Shown here: piece after piece, positions 56,759-64,000 of the stretch
How the letters are laid out: every line of letters starts with the position of its first letter
Numbering within the stretch: the first letter of the stretch is position 1
Assembly: GCA_017399685.1 (NCBI GenBank)
Contig: JAFQBM010000028.1
Location: 228,122-292,121, forward strand
Length of the DNA: 64,000 bases
Direction of reading: 5' to 3'
From: Lachnospiraceae bacterium
Lineage (GTDB): Bacteria; Bacillota; Clostridia; Lachnospirales; Lachnospiraceae
Translations under genes and position numbers: made by a program
The notes under the pieces: generated by a model
What the model saw: the letters and a program-made list of their open reading frames with translations, nothing else
What the model was told of the DNA's origin: nothing
The model's database searches: none

Positions 56759-56923
56759 TTAAAATTTGCGAAGTTTTTTCGCATTTTCAGGAAGCTTGTC
56801 CTGACCAAAAATATACCAACAACAGCTGCTTGTATTCACTGCTGTTACCATTAGTGCCAATGCTGCCACAGATGATAATGCTCCATTATTTAATTTGCTA
56901 TAAAGCATTCTGATTTTTGACAT
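56759..56923 (-). CDS. agrD: AgrD-like cyclic autoinducer precursor
   Basis: A 54-residue pro-peptide: an amphipathic N-terminal leader (MSKIRMLYSKL, then SSVAALALMV), the signal region NTSSCCWYIFGQ and the acidic/Pro C-terminal recognition tail DKLPENAKKL. A thiolactone ring C35-W-Y-I-F39 (five residues with two bulky hydrophobic residues last) is the most likely mature peptide, with S-S-C as exocyclic tail; C34 as ring Cys is an alternative. AGGAGG nine nt before ATG 56923 sets the start. It is directly upstream of agrB. Confidence 0.88.
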   Translation of the reverse strand: MSKIRMLYSKLNNGALSSVAALALMVTAVNTSSCCWYIFGQDKLPENAKKLRKF

Positions 56924-56956
56924 AATATTGTCCTCCTTATATTCTTTTACCACAAT

Positions 56957-57023
56957 ATTATATCACAAATTTTTAGCCTCTTTTTTTAAGTGTAATACTT
57001 TGTCGTTTAAATGTAACACTTTG
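56957..57023 (-). promoter_or_regulatory. agrDB promoter with LytTR-type direct repeats
   Basis: On the minus strand two 18-mers, CAAAGTGTTACATTTAAA (57023-57006) and CAAAGTATTACACTTAAA (57002-56985), differ at two positions and are spaced 21 bp start to start. Their cores ACATTTAAA and ACACTTAAA resemble the AgrA/LytTR half-site ACAGTTAAG, and 21 bp is the usual LytTR period. A TATAAT follows (56962-56957) with no good -35, as for an activator-dependent promoter. Confidence 0.8.
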
Positions 57024-57080
57024 CATAAAAAAATAAATTGGGTCGTTTTATGACGATTTTTGTGCTTTTTTTACCCAATT
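57024..57080 (-). terminator. Terminator of agrC
   Basis: AATTGGGT and ACCCAATT arms (57073-57080 and 57036-57043) lie directly after the agrC stop, followed on the minus strand by TATTTTTTTAT. It separates agrAC from agrDB transcription. Confidence 0.8.
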
Positions 57081-58394
57081 TTACTCCTTTTTTATGATTT
57101 GTTCATCAATATCCACTCCATAAATTGTGGCTATTACTTCAAAACCTTCTCCTCTATCAATAAATGAAATGTTTCCATTATATTTTTCTATTACTCTACG
57201 AACACTATTAATTCCTCTACCATGACTATATTTATCCTCTTTTGTAGTAAGAAGCTCCTCATTTTTCTCACTCACTTTAGTGTTCTGTATTATTAATAAC
57301 ATATTCCCTTCTACAATCTTGTTCTCAACTCTAATAAATCTGTCCTCTTCTGGCAACTTCATACATGCTTCTATGGCATTATCCAATAAATTTCCATATA
57401 ATACTCCAATATCACCATAGTCCAGCTCTATCTTATTAGGAATGCGAATATTCACATTGGTTTCAATTCCTGCAGCTTTTGCTACGCCCATTTTAATTCT
57501 CAAAACAGAATCTACCACAGGATTGGCACAATATGAAGTAGCATCTATCTTTCCTAATTCTTCATAAATAACACTAATCTGTTCGGAAAGTTGATCCATA
57601 TCTCTTTTCTTTACAAAATAAACCAAACCATATAGTTTGTTTTTCAAATCATGCTTTAAATTTTGTACATACTCATTTCTTTTTTCAAGTTCACTGTAAT
57701 AAACTTCTTTATAATACATTTCATTTCGATATAATTCGTCCTCATGACGTTTTCTCAACAAAATATTGAAGCGATCCATCATGTATATCATAAAACAATA
57801 TGTCAACACAATCGAAACAATGAGGCTTATACACATAAAAAGACTTCTTTGACTTCTAGATTCAACCGTAAGATTTATAATAAAACAACAATTTATAACG
57901 GAAAATCCAAAAATTAATATAAGACCTGCAACTATTTCTTTCGGAAATTTTTCTAAATTTACTTTTTTAGATGAACATAATTTACATGCGAAATAAATAA
58001 TGTTCCCTCTTATAAAAGTTACTAATAATGCTGTAAAATAATAAATACTTTTTTCTCCAGTATTCAAATCATAATTTATAGTATGTAATAATATTAAACC
58101 AATAAGTTCTGCTAAAATTCCAACACCCATAAAAATAATGATACTGATAATCTTTGACCACTTGCTACCTTCAAACAATATCGACAAAATACATAGGTTC
58201 ACAACCAAAGTCAATAAATTTGCCGAAGGATATCCCAAAGTATTTATCCCTGCCCATATCAATGCAAGTATCACAATCAATGAAACTGATAATTTCTTTG
58301 AAATATTGTTCTTCTTTTTCCGGAATGTATTTAAATAGTACCAGAAAATAGCCAAATCACACAAATTAATAACAAACTGTATGATTAACTCCAT
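57081..58394 (-). CDS. AgrC-like GHKL sensor histidine kinase
   Basis: A 437-residue receptor kinase. Six membrane helices occupy about residues 1-215 (peptide-sensing domain of the AgrC type), then a helical segment with the phospho-acceptor His in QNLKHDLKNKLYG, the N-box LYGNLLDNAIEACM, and the G-boxes HGRGINSVRRV and FIDRGEGFEV of the HATPase_c_5 (GHKL) fold. It starts two nt after the response-regulator stop, so the two are coupled. It should sense the AgrD-derived peptide. Confidence 0.92.
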   Translation of the reverse strand: MELIIQFVINLCDLAIFWYYLNTFRKKKNNISKKLSVSLIVILALIWAGINTLGYPSANLLTLVVNLCILSILFEGSKWSKIISIIIFMGVGILAELIGLILLHTINYDLNTGEKSIYYFTALLVTFIRGNIIYFACKLCSSKKVNLEKFPKEIVAGLILIFGFSVINCCFIINLTVESRSQRSLFMCISLIVSIVLTYCFMIYMMDRFNILLRKRHEDELYRNEMYYKEVYYSELEKRNEYVQNLKHDLKNKLYGLVYFVKKRDMDQLSEQISVIYEELGKIDATSYCANPVVDSVLRIKMGVAKAAGIETNVNIRIPNKIELDYGDIGVLYGNLLDNAIEACMKLPEEDRFIRVENKIVEGNMLLIIQNTKVSEKNEELLTTKEDKYSHGRGINSVRRVIEKYNGNISFIDRGEGFEVIATIYGVDIDEQIIKKE

Positions 58395-58396
58395 AT

Positions 58397-59104
58397 TTAC
58401 ACCAACCTTTTCATAAATTCCATATGTTTATCTTTAATGCTTTGTTTATGTTGTCGGGCAAGGATTAAATGAACTCCATTATTTAAAACAACCTCATCTT
58501 TTCCTATTTCCTTTATATATTTCATATTGATAATATGAGACATATGAATTTGAGCAAAAACATTTTTATCCAGCTGTTTCCATATCTCCTCAGTTGTCAT
58601 ATTCGTTTTATATGTTTCGGAATCAGTATAAATCATTGCCTGACGCCCCTTCTTTTTTATGTAAATAATATCTTCACACCATATACAAAATTCCTTCTTT
58701 CGAAAATAAAATACAAATTCTTTTCTTACCATATCAAGATAATGAATTACCTTTAAAAGCACTTTTTCTAATTTTTCAGGGGTAATAGGCTTAGAAATAT
58801 AATCAAATGTTACAAATTCAAAAGCATTGATAGCGTATTGAGTATAACTTGTCAGAAAAACAAATAAAGCTTTCAAATCTATTTCCCGTATCTTTTTTGC
58901 TAATTCGAATCCATTTATATTCGGCATTGCAATATCAAAAATATATAATTGGTAGCTATCTTTACATGATTCATGATATTCCAGCAATTCTTCCGCACTA
59001 TAATATACATCATATTGTATGGGATATTGGCAGAATTTATCGAGAGCAGATTCTAATATATCAACATCGATTCTACTGTCATCACATATTGCTATTTTAA
59101 GCAT
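58397..59104 (-). CDS. AgrA-like LytTR response regulator
   Basis: A 235-residue regulator. Receiver domain 1-120 with acidic pair D8-D9, phospho-acceptor D57 (FDIAMPN), Thr/Ser switch in FLTSY and Lys in ISKPIT; LytTR DNA-binding domain about 130-235 (EFVFYFRKKEFCIWCEDIIY over 131-150, IHMSHIINMKYI). LytTR proteins bind 9-bp direct repeats, and such repeats occur before agrD. GGGAG lies eight nt before the ATG. Gene order here is A-C-D-B rather than the staphylococcal B-D-C-A. Confidence 0.92.
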   Translation of the reverse strand: MLKIAICDDSRIDVDILESALDKFCQYPIQYDVYYSAEELLEYHESCKDSYQLYIFDIAMPNINGFELAKKIREIDLKALFVFLTSYTQYAINAFEFVTFDYISKPITPEKLEKVLLKVIHYLDMVRKEFVFYFRKKEFCIWCEDIIYIKKKGRQAMIYTDSETYKTNMTTEEIWKQLDKNVFAQIHMSHIINMKYIKEIGKDEVVLNNGVHLILARQHKQSIKDKHMEFMKRLV

Positions 59105-59258
59105 AGCATTTACTCCCTTCTACACCAAATAAAGCCTCCAATCTTTTAAAAATGTAATGAAAATCATTCTTCACTGATTCTACACTCCATACTAAAAATT
59201 TGGCGGCATTTTTATTTTGTACAATAATCTTTTATTGCACATACAAATATTCTATTTT

Positions 59259-59594
59259 TTATTTCTTTATAATACGAGACATATAAGCCAGCACCCGGTC
59301 TATAAAAGCATCTTTTTGCTCCTTATTACAATTCGCTATGTAGTACTCTACGTCAAAATCATTCTTCATACATGTGCCAGCTACTAAGTAGGTAGGATCT
59401 ACTCCATATTCCTCAAATAAAATCAATAATTTCGCTGCTGATAATCCAGTAGCTCCTGATTCATATTTTCTATAATGTTCCTCTGATACTCCAAGGGAAA
59501 TTGCAAATTCTGCCTGAGTATGTCCTAAATTTGTTCTAGCTTCCCTTAAACGCTTTCCTATTTGAATGTTGGCATTTTTCCTGTTATTATCCAT
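59259..59594 (-). CDS. XRE-family regulator
   Basis: A 111-residue Cro/CI-type protein with HTH at about residues 12-66 (IGKRLREARTNLGHTQAEFA, then VSEEHYRKYESGATGLS) and a short C-terminal helical part. GGAGG lies nine nt before the ATG. It precedes the agr operon on the same strand and could be expressed with it, though the 154-nt gap could hold a separate promoter. Confidence 0.88.
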   Translation of the reverse strand: MDNNRKNANIQIGKRLREARTNLGHTQAEFAISLGVSEEHYRKYESGATGLSAAKLLILFEEYGVDPTYLVAGTCMKNDFDVEYYIANCNKEQKDAFIDRVLAYMSRIIKK

Positions 59595-60206
59595 ATTTTT
59601 GCACCTCCGTATGATAAAATCATATCAACGTAAGGGCAAAACATACAGAATATAAAACAACCCAGAATAATGTATTTTTTAACCGGATACTGGTTATTTT
59701 TATATTTTAAACTTAAATTAGTACAATAAATGCCTTTTCAGGAAGAAAAGTTCCATATAATAAGCTTCCAGAATAAACCTCCGCTATCATGTTATACAAC
59801 CATATTGTACCAAATAAAGACAATTTTATCTAGCTTTTTTTCATATTTAATGCTATATTTTTTAATTAAGAATTAAACCGATTAGACATTAAAGTCCGAA
59901 AACCATAACCTTATGATAAGATTACTTTTAAATTTTGCAGGTATTTTCATCATATTCACAATATAATTAATTAACCGTTACCATATCTTGATTTGTCTTG
60001 AGCCAGACTACAATATCATCTCTATTCAATTTAGCTTTACATTCGAATTTATCACTTTCCAGTTGTATGTTTTCTATAATTGAAACACCACCAATATTAG
60101 ATACTCATATTGTACCGAATACTGATGGTGTTGTCTATATTTTCTAACGAATTTTGTTAATCAAAACATTGTCATAATTTACTAAATACATTTTAGCTAA
60201 ATACCA
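59595..60206. other. AT-rich spacer with no intact gene
   Basis: About 610 bp without a convincing coding sequence. A weak hairpin AACC-GGATAC-TGGTT (about 59681-59696) is present. The only coding-like stretch is the 45-codon remnant at 59967-60104. Position next to the toxin array suggests debris of former cassettes. Confidence 0.5.
59967..60104 (-). pseudogene. Possible gene remnant
   Basis: A 45-codon minus-strand stretch, open from an in-frame TGA to TAA, with protein-like composition (SNIGGVSIIENIQLESD, then FECKAKLNRDDIVVWLKT) but no start codon or SD. It may be the 3' end of a lost gene. Family not recognised. Confidence 0.3.
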
Positions 60207-60602
60207 TTATAATATTCTTTTCAATTTAATTTTACCTGGTGCAGTTGTTCCTGAAGTCTTATTCATAAGCTGTAACTGCCCTATGGTGTTGATGGCTTCC
60301 ACTACGTTTCCGGCACTGTCGTACTGATACGTGGAAATGTATTCCTTTATGATTCCATTGGAAGCGTGGGAAAGTTCTGTTTCGTTTCCAAGGGAATCCG
60401 TCATGGTGGTAAGCTTTCCGCTGTCGTCGTAATTCATGCTCATCAGTAGGGTGTCTCCAAGTTAAATATTGCTTACCATGTTCAGGGTGTTGTATTCCAG
60501 TGTTTCCGTTGCCCCTTCTGCCATGGTAAGTCCCTCATTTTCATCATAGGTAGTGGTTGCAAGCTTCAAAACGTCAGAAAAAACCGGCTTAAATTTTCAA
60601 AT
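60207..60602 (-). pseudogene. Rhs/YD-repeat fragment with in-frame stop
   Basis: A fragment of an Rhs-type protein: TYDENEGLTMAEGATETLEY, then a TAA at 60462-60464, then LGDTLLMSMNYDDSGKLTTM, GNETELSHASNG and YQYDSAGNVVEAINTIGQ, with two recognisable YD repeats. Both ends are missing. Related sequence (ISIGDTLLMNMDYDDS) recurs at 62660-62789. It begins directly after the pentapeptide gene and looks like the scar of cassette displacement. Confidence 0.7.
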
Positions 60603-60610
60603 AAATCATT

Positions 60611-61099
60611 TTAACAACTTGTATCCTTTATTGCCCCATAATCTTCTGCATTATAATTTTCATTCCATAATGTTGAATTATCATAAATTGCACCAGTTAA
60701 AATACAACTTTCCAATCCATTACTTGACATGTTTGCCCCTCGTAAGTCACAATTCACAAATGATGTATTATTCAAAATACATTTTGATAAATCAGCACCT
60801 TTAAAAGATGAACCATTAAAATTACTATGTAACAACAATGATTTCTCAAAATTACATTCATCAAAAATTGAATTTTCTGCTTCGACCATTATCAATTTAG
60901 AATCATAAAATATTGCCGACACAAATTTAGCTTTATTCATTTCCGCTGAACGAAAATCAATACTAATCAATTTTGAACAACTAAAATCTAAATTATCCAG
61001 TAAACAATGATGAAAACTCATTTCCTTTAATGTCAACTGTTTTAACGTTTTAACATTTAATTTTAATGGAACATCATGAATTCTTTGGATTTCAAACAT
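60611..61099 (-). CDS. Pentapeptide-repeat protein
   Basis: A 162-residue right-handed quadrilateral beta-helix protein; from about residue 30 the pattern A(D/N)Lxx is visible (LDFSCSKLISIDFRSAEM, FNGSSFKGADLSKCILNN, CDLRGANMSS). Some members protect gyrase from inhibitors and some serve in toxin loci. It starts 17 nt after the candidate immunity gene with no good SD, so translation is probably coupled to it. Function here is unknown; a second immunity gene is one possibility. Confidence 0.7.
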   Translation of the reverse strand: MFEIQRIHDVPLKLNVKTLKQLTLKEMSFHHCLLDNLDFSCSKLISIDFRSAEMNKAKFVSAIFYDSKLIMVEAENSIFDECNFEKSLLLHSNFNGSSFKGADLSKCILNNTSFVNCDLRGANMSSNGLESCILTGAIYDNSTLWNENYNAEDYGAIKDTSC

Positions 61100-61116
61100 A
61101 TTATCAATATAAAAAA

Positions 61117-61647
61117 TTAGTCCTTATAAAAAATACCCGACCCTTTAATTTTTTCATATTGTTCAACTAAGTCTTTCATACCTTTTATTTTTGATTTGTC
61201 ATATCCACAATGTTTTAATCTTCTAATCAGAACACCCAAAACTTCTTTCCATTCATTTACAAAATCCACCTTTGACAACCGTATACTGTTTTTTTGATTT
61301 AGAATAAATTCTAGATGTCCCATTGTACATTCCCATTGTGCATTTATTTGGACCTCATCACTATTCCATTCAATTAACCAATCGGACCTAAAGGTGTCAG
61401 GAAGCCAATGTATTTTCATGTTTCCAACATTCTGCTTTTGTATAGCATTTATGATTATCAAAATATCATTTACCATATAACTTATATCATATTTATATGA
61501 TAAAGGAATACTTATATGATTCCACATTAATATGGCATGCTCTGTATTTAAAGGAAACACACTTTCAATAGCTTCAGATAAACATTCATCATTGTAATTT
61601 GTTATATTTTGAAATCTTGGATTGCTTGCTTGTATACAAAAAATCAT
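61117..61647 (-). CDS. Candidate immunity protein of the HINT toxin
   Basis: A 176-residue soluble protein starting MIFCIQASNPRFQN and containing LMWNHISIPLSYKYD and WLPDTFRSDWLIEWNSDE. No family recognised. Its ATG lies one nt after the toxin stop, and its SD (GGAGG) is inside the last codons of the toxin gene. This tight coupling is how immunity genes are arranged behind polymorphic toxins; the function is inferred from position only. Confidence 0.6.
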   Translation of the reverse strand: MIFCIQASNPRFQNITNYNDECLSEAIESVFPLNTEHAILMWNHISIPLSYKYDISYMVNDILIIINAIQKQNVGNMKIHWLPDTFRSDWLIEWNSDEVQINAQWECTMGHLEFILNQKNSIRLSKVDFVNEWKEVLGVLIRRLKHCGYDKSKIKGMKDLVEQYEKIKGSGIFYKD

Positions 61648-61648
61648 T

Positions 61649-62674
61649 CTACTCCTCCATGTCTGGCATTGGATATCCATGCCATGTTTCTGTGCCATTA
61701 TTTCGTATCCACATTTTTGTTTCTAATTGTGTTGTTCCATCTGGCATATGCACTATTGATTGCGAACCTTCTGGCAAATCAAAATATGCACTTTCTCCTG
61801 GTTTTAATGTATTTGCCATTTCTGTTGCATAATCTAAATCTGACTTTGCCCATTGTCCCTGTGGTTTTCCAGTTGCCTTTGCTCGTGCTGGTCCTTCTTT
61901 CCAATTTACACCATGTTTCTTACTTCCAGTAACTGCTGCTTCTGGTTTTACAGATTTTCTATCACTACCACTCGCATTATTTTTACCACCTTGGGCATAA
62001 TCATTATGCACCAGCACCCCACTACCAACATAATAAGTATACAGTCCTTCCACTTCCAGATTGTATACTTTAATACTTTCAGCAAGTCTTTCAATCCTTA
62101 CCTCTTCTACATATACAATCCTTCCATCGTCCGTCAGAAGTTCATCTCCGGCTACCAGATTGGCAGATGCTTTCCATATTCCGTATGTTTCATCTTCTCC
62201 ATTCTTTGCGTTCTTCACATAAAATGGATGGAACATGGTGGTTTTAATTTCTTCACCTTCTGAAGTATATACGTGGACAAGGATATCCGTTTCTGTAATG
62301 GACACATAGGTGACTTTTGCAGGAACTTTCTCTTCTTTTTCAGTATCGTATGCGTAAACATAATCTCCAACTTCGATTTCATCGATTCGCTTGTCGCCTT
62401 CTGTGGTGCTTACCAAAGTTTCCCCGGTAAAGCATTCGCATTTTAAGGTATACAGTGAAACCACAAGCCTTAGTGATTCCACCATAATCCTTTCCGGGTC
62501 ACCGCTTTTTACAGCTTCGATGAAGGATTCGGTATCCTGGGCAATTCCTATCAGTTTTACCACGGTGTTTGCGGCTTTTCCAAGTACCTTCGTCAAGGCA
62601 CAGTTTAAAAGTGCCTGTGTAATCATTCCCTTTGCGATGGCTTTTGCCAGACCTTCTACCGTGGCTGTCGTCAT
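61649..62674 (-). CDS. HINT-domain polymorphic toxin C-terminal cassette
   Basis: A 341-residue frame: a helical pre-toxin region (about 3-85), a HINT self-cleaving domain (about 86-225; starts CECFTGETLVSTTEGDKRID, ends VYNLEVEGLYTYYVG then VLVHN), and a toxin domain (about 226-341) with GVNWKEGPARAKATGKPQGQ, LDYATEMA and MWIRNNGTETWHGYP. The toxin activity is not identified. There is no SD or promoter at the first ATG; upstream the frame shifts into an Rhs fragment at the sequence GACGACAGC, so this is an orphan module rather than a complete toxin gene. Confidence 0.7.
   Translation of the reverse strand: MTTATVEGLAKAIAKGMITQALLNCALTKVLGKAANTVVKLIGIAQDTESFIEAVKSGDPERIMVESLRLVVSLYTLKCECFTGETLVSTTEGDKRIDEIEVGDYVYAYDTEKEEKVPAKVTYVSITETDILVHVYTSEGEEIKTTMFHPFYVKNAKNGEDETYGIWKASANLVAGDELLTDDGRIVYVEEVRIERLAESIKVYNLEVEGLYTYYVGSGVLVHNDYAQGGKNNASGSDRKSVKPEAAVTGSKKHGVNWKEGPARAKATGKPQGQWAKSDLDYATEMANTLKPGESAYFDLPEGSQSIVHMPDGTTQLETKMWIRNNGTETWHGYPMPDMEE
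62009..62349 (-). repeat. HINT direct repeat, copy 1
   Basis: About 340 bp encoding most of the HINT domain, nearly identical to 63659-64000. The long run from GTCAGAAGTTCATCTCC to TTTCATCTTCTCC is identical in both copies. Confidence 0.85.
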
Positions 62675-62789
62675 AATCCATATTCATTAACAGGGTATCC
62701 CCAATGGAAATCTCTTTTGACGTTATTTCCTGATATGAATATTCTCCTAGCAAAGAAAGGTTATAAACGGATAGGTTGATGCCATTCAT
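62660..62789 (-). pseudogene. Rhs fragment fused out of frame to the HINT cassette
   Basis: It encodes MNGINLSVYNLSLLGEY, then ISIGDTLLMNMDYDDS, Rhs-like, after which the frame is wrong for the downstream pre-toxin sequence. The join at GACGACAGC, also present in the 60207 fragment (GACGACAGCGG), suggests recombination at a short homology. Confidence 0.6.
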
Positions 62790-62924
62790 GCTCAGAAATC
62801 TATGCAGTATGAATTTTCTGTTCTTTTGGAACTAGTGAATTTGAAACTGTAAACGTCTAAAAAAGCAGAAGACATTCCAGCCTTATAAGGGCGAAATGGC
62901 TTCTTGCTGAAATATTATATTTTA

Positions 62925-63287
62925 TTATTCATAAATAACATTATCACACACAATTCTTATGCATACACTATCTATTAATTTTATAATAACACATTTCCAA
63001 TTTGAATTAATATCTCTTGTTCCACCTCCCTTGTACTTTATGTTATTATTTTCATTGACTTTATTCAATGCATTTCTGATAACAGCATTATCACTCTCCT
63101 CATATATAGACTCAATAATATTTTCATCCCATTGTCCAATATAATCAAAGGAAATATAATTCTTAAACCGAAATTTTTTAATCCCAATATCAGTATCTAA
63201 CTCTACTATAATTTCATTATACTCAATAACTATTTTGTCTATAGAACTGTCATGCCACATATTCTTGTTAAAATCATTAAATTCCAT
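62925..63287 (-). CDS. Candidate immunity protein of the second toxin
   Basis: A 120-residue protein, MEFNDFNKNMWHDSSIDKIV at the start and a central FDYIGQWDENIIESIYEE, ending VRIVCDNVIYE-like hydrophobic strands. Family not recognised. The ATG at 63287 has GGAG nine nt upstream, and the gene lies 49 nt after the second toxin stop, as expected of an immunity gene. It ends about 135 nt before the Rhs fragment; that gap holds nothing I can support. Confidence 0.55.
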   Translation of the reverse strand: MEFNDFNKNMWHDSSIDKIVIEYNEIIVELDTDIGIKKFRFKNYISFDYIGQWDENIIESIYEESDNAVIRNALNKVNENNNIKYKGGGTRDINSNWKCVIIKLIDSVCIRIVCDNVIYE

Positions 63288-63336
63288 CTTAATCATCTCC
63301 AAAAATCCAGTCTAATGGTATTGATATTTTATTCTT

Positions 63337-64000
63337 CTATCCTTTTCCCCATTGACCTGATGTGCCATTTTTTCGATGCTCAATATGTATATGATCAATA
63401 AAATGGTCACTATCCAAATCTCCATTAAAATTTTCATCTAAAGGATGAGGACCTTCAATTCTTATTCTTACTGGTACTGTCGAAGTTTCACCTACGTATT
63501 TACCATCAACTTCATCCATCATAGACAAATTATTCTCAAATTGTACTTTATCTGCCGGAATAATATCACCAGAAGGCGTACCATAAAAATCTGTCTTTGG
63601 TGTCTCTTTACCATTCCCATTACCATCATTTGTATTTTTCTTACCATACTGATTATGCACCAGCACTCCATTACCCACACAGTAAGTATGAAGCCTTCTA
63701 TTTCCAGATTGTATACTTTAATATTCTCAGCAAGTCTTTCTATCCTTACCTCTTCTACATATACAATCCTTCCATCATCCGTCAGAAGTTCATCTCCGGC
63801 TACCAGATTGGCAGATGCTTTCCATATTCCGTATGTTTCATCTTCTCCACTCTTTACATTCTTCACATAAAATGGATGCAACATGGTGGTTTTGATATCT
63901 TCACCTTCGGAAGTATATACGTGGACAAGGATATCCGTTTCTGTAATGGACACGTAGATTACTTTTGCAGGAACGTTTTCTTCTTTCTTGGTATCATATG
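63337..64000 (-). pseudogene. Second HINT toxin, frameshifted, running off the right edge
   Basis: The frame enters from the window edge (YDTKKEENVPAKVIYVSITE), covers the HINT domain up to VYNLEIEG and then shifts. Deleting-base logic: the intact copy reads GGACTGTATACTTATTATG after the Glu-Gly codons, this copy GGCTTCATACTTACTGTG, one base short at about 63695. After the shift the expected CVGNGVLVHNQYG resumes and leads to a toxin domain (TDFYGTPSGDIIPADKVQFE, DHIHIEHRKNGTSGQW) ending at 63337. Either a true pseudogene or a sequencing error. Confidence 0.75.
63659..64000 (-). repeat. HINT direct repeat, copy 2
   Basis: Partner of 62009-62349 in the same orientation, carrying the one-base loss near 63695. 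Recombination between the copies would delete the intervening immunity gene and Rhs scar. Confidence 0.85.

Overview
The window is low-GC DNA with strong AGGAGG-type ribosome binding sites, sigma-A promoters and many U-tailed terminator hairpins. Gene content (recA-recX-rny, pgsA-cinA, spoIIM-xerD-deoB-pdp, fhs-folD, anaerobic nrdDG, a formate/nitrite channel, an agr-type peptide signalling locus and a Cys/Gly-rich small protein) points to an anaerobic Firmicute of the Lachnospiraceae/Clostridia type, probably a spore former or a descendant of one. No rRNA, CRISPR array, insertion sequence or prophage was seen; there is one tRNA-Thr. Many start codons were moved from the first possible one to an ATG or TTG with a proper Shine-Dalgarno (SD) sequence.

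Region 1 (0-25 kb) is mostly housekeeping: tRNA-Thr, a TraX-like membrane protein, a CBS-domain protein, MecA, MgtC; a cytoplasmic alpha-amylase and an oligo-1,6-glucosidase around an orphan TrpB2; an ABC-F protein with an unusual two-hairpin leader; PHP phosphoesterases; a subtilase; the gap-pgk-tpiA operon; nucleoside salvage (pdp, deoB); a formate/nitrite channel; xerD, spoIIM, proC. Region 2 (24-38.5 kb) holds rny, recX, SOS-controlled recA, DAHP synthase, cinA-pgsA-rimO, folD-fhs, ftsK/spoIIIE and uppP.

Region 3 (38.5-42.3 kb) is a small accessory island between a divergent RlmH paralogue and an RlmH that lacks the family's C-terminal tail. It carries two XRE regulators, a HicAB toxin-antitoxin pair with a visible palindromic operator and small unknown proteins. 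Region 4 (42-54 kb) has yugP, icd and aconitase (oxidative branch to 2-oxoglutarate), a GH1 protein that has lost both catalytic glutamates, NrdR-boxed nrdD-nrdG, dut and a lytic transglycosylase.

Region 5 (53.5-64 kb) is the most unusual. A Smr-less MutS2 paralogue sits behind a roughly 500-nt leader with a 12-codon ORF and three successive terminators. Next comes a complete agr-type quorum-sensing locus with a LytTR-type direct-repeat operator in front of agrDB. The last 4 kb are a decaying array of Rhs/HINT polymorphic-toxin cassettes with candidate immunity genes; one HINT toxin is frameshifted and runs off the right edge. Dispersed palindromes and hairpin repeats occur at several intergenic sites.
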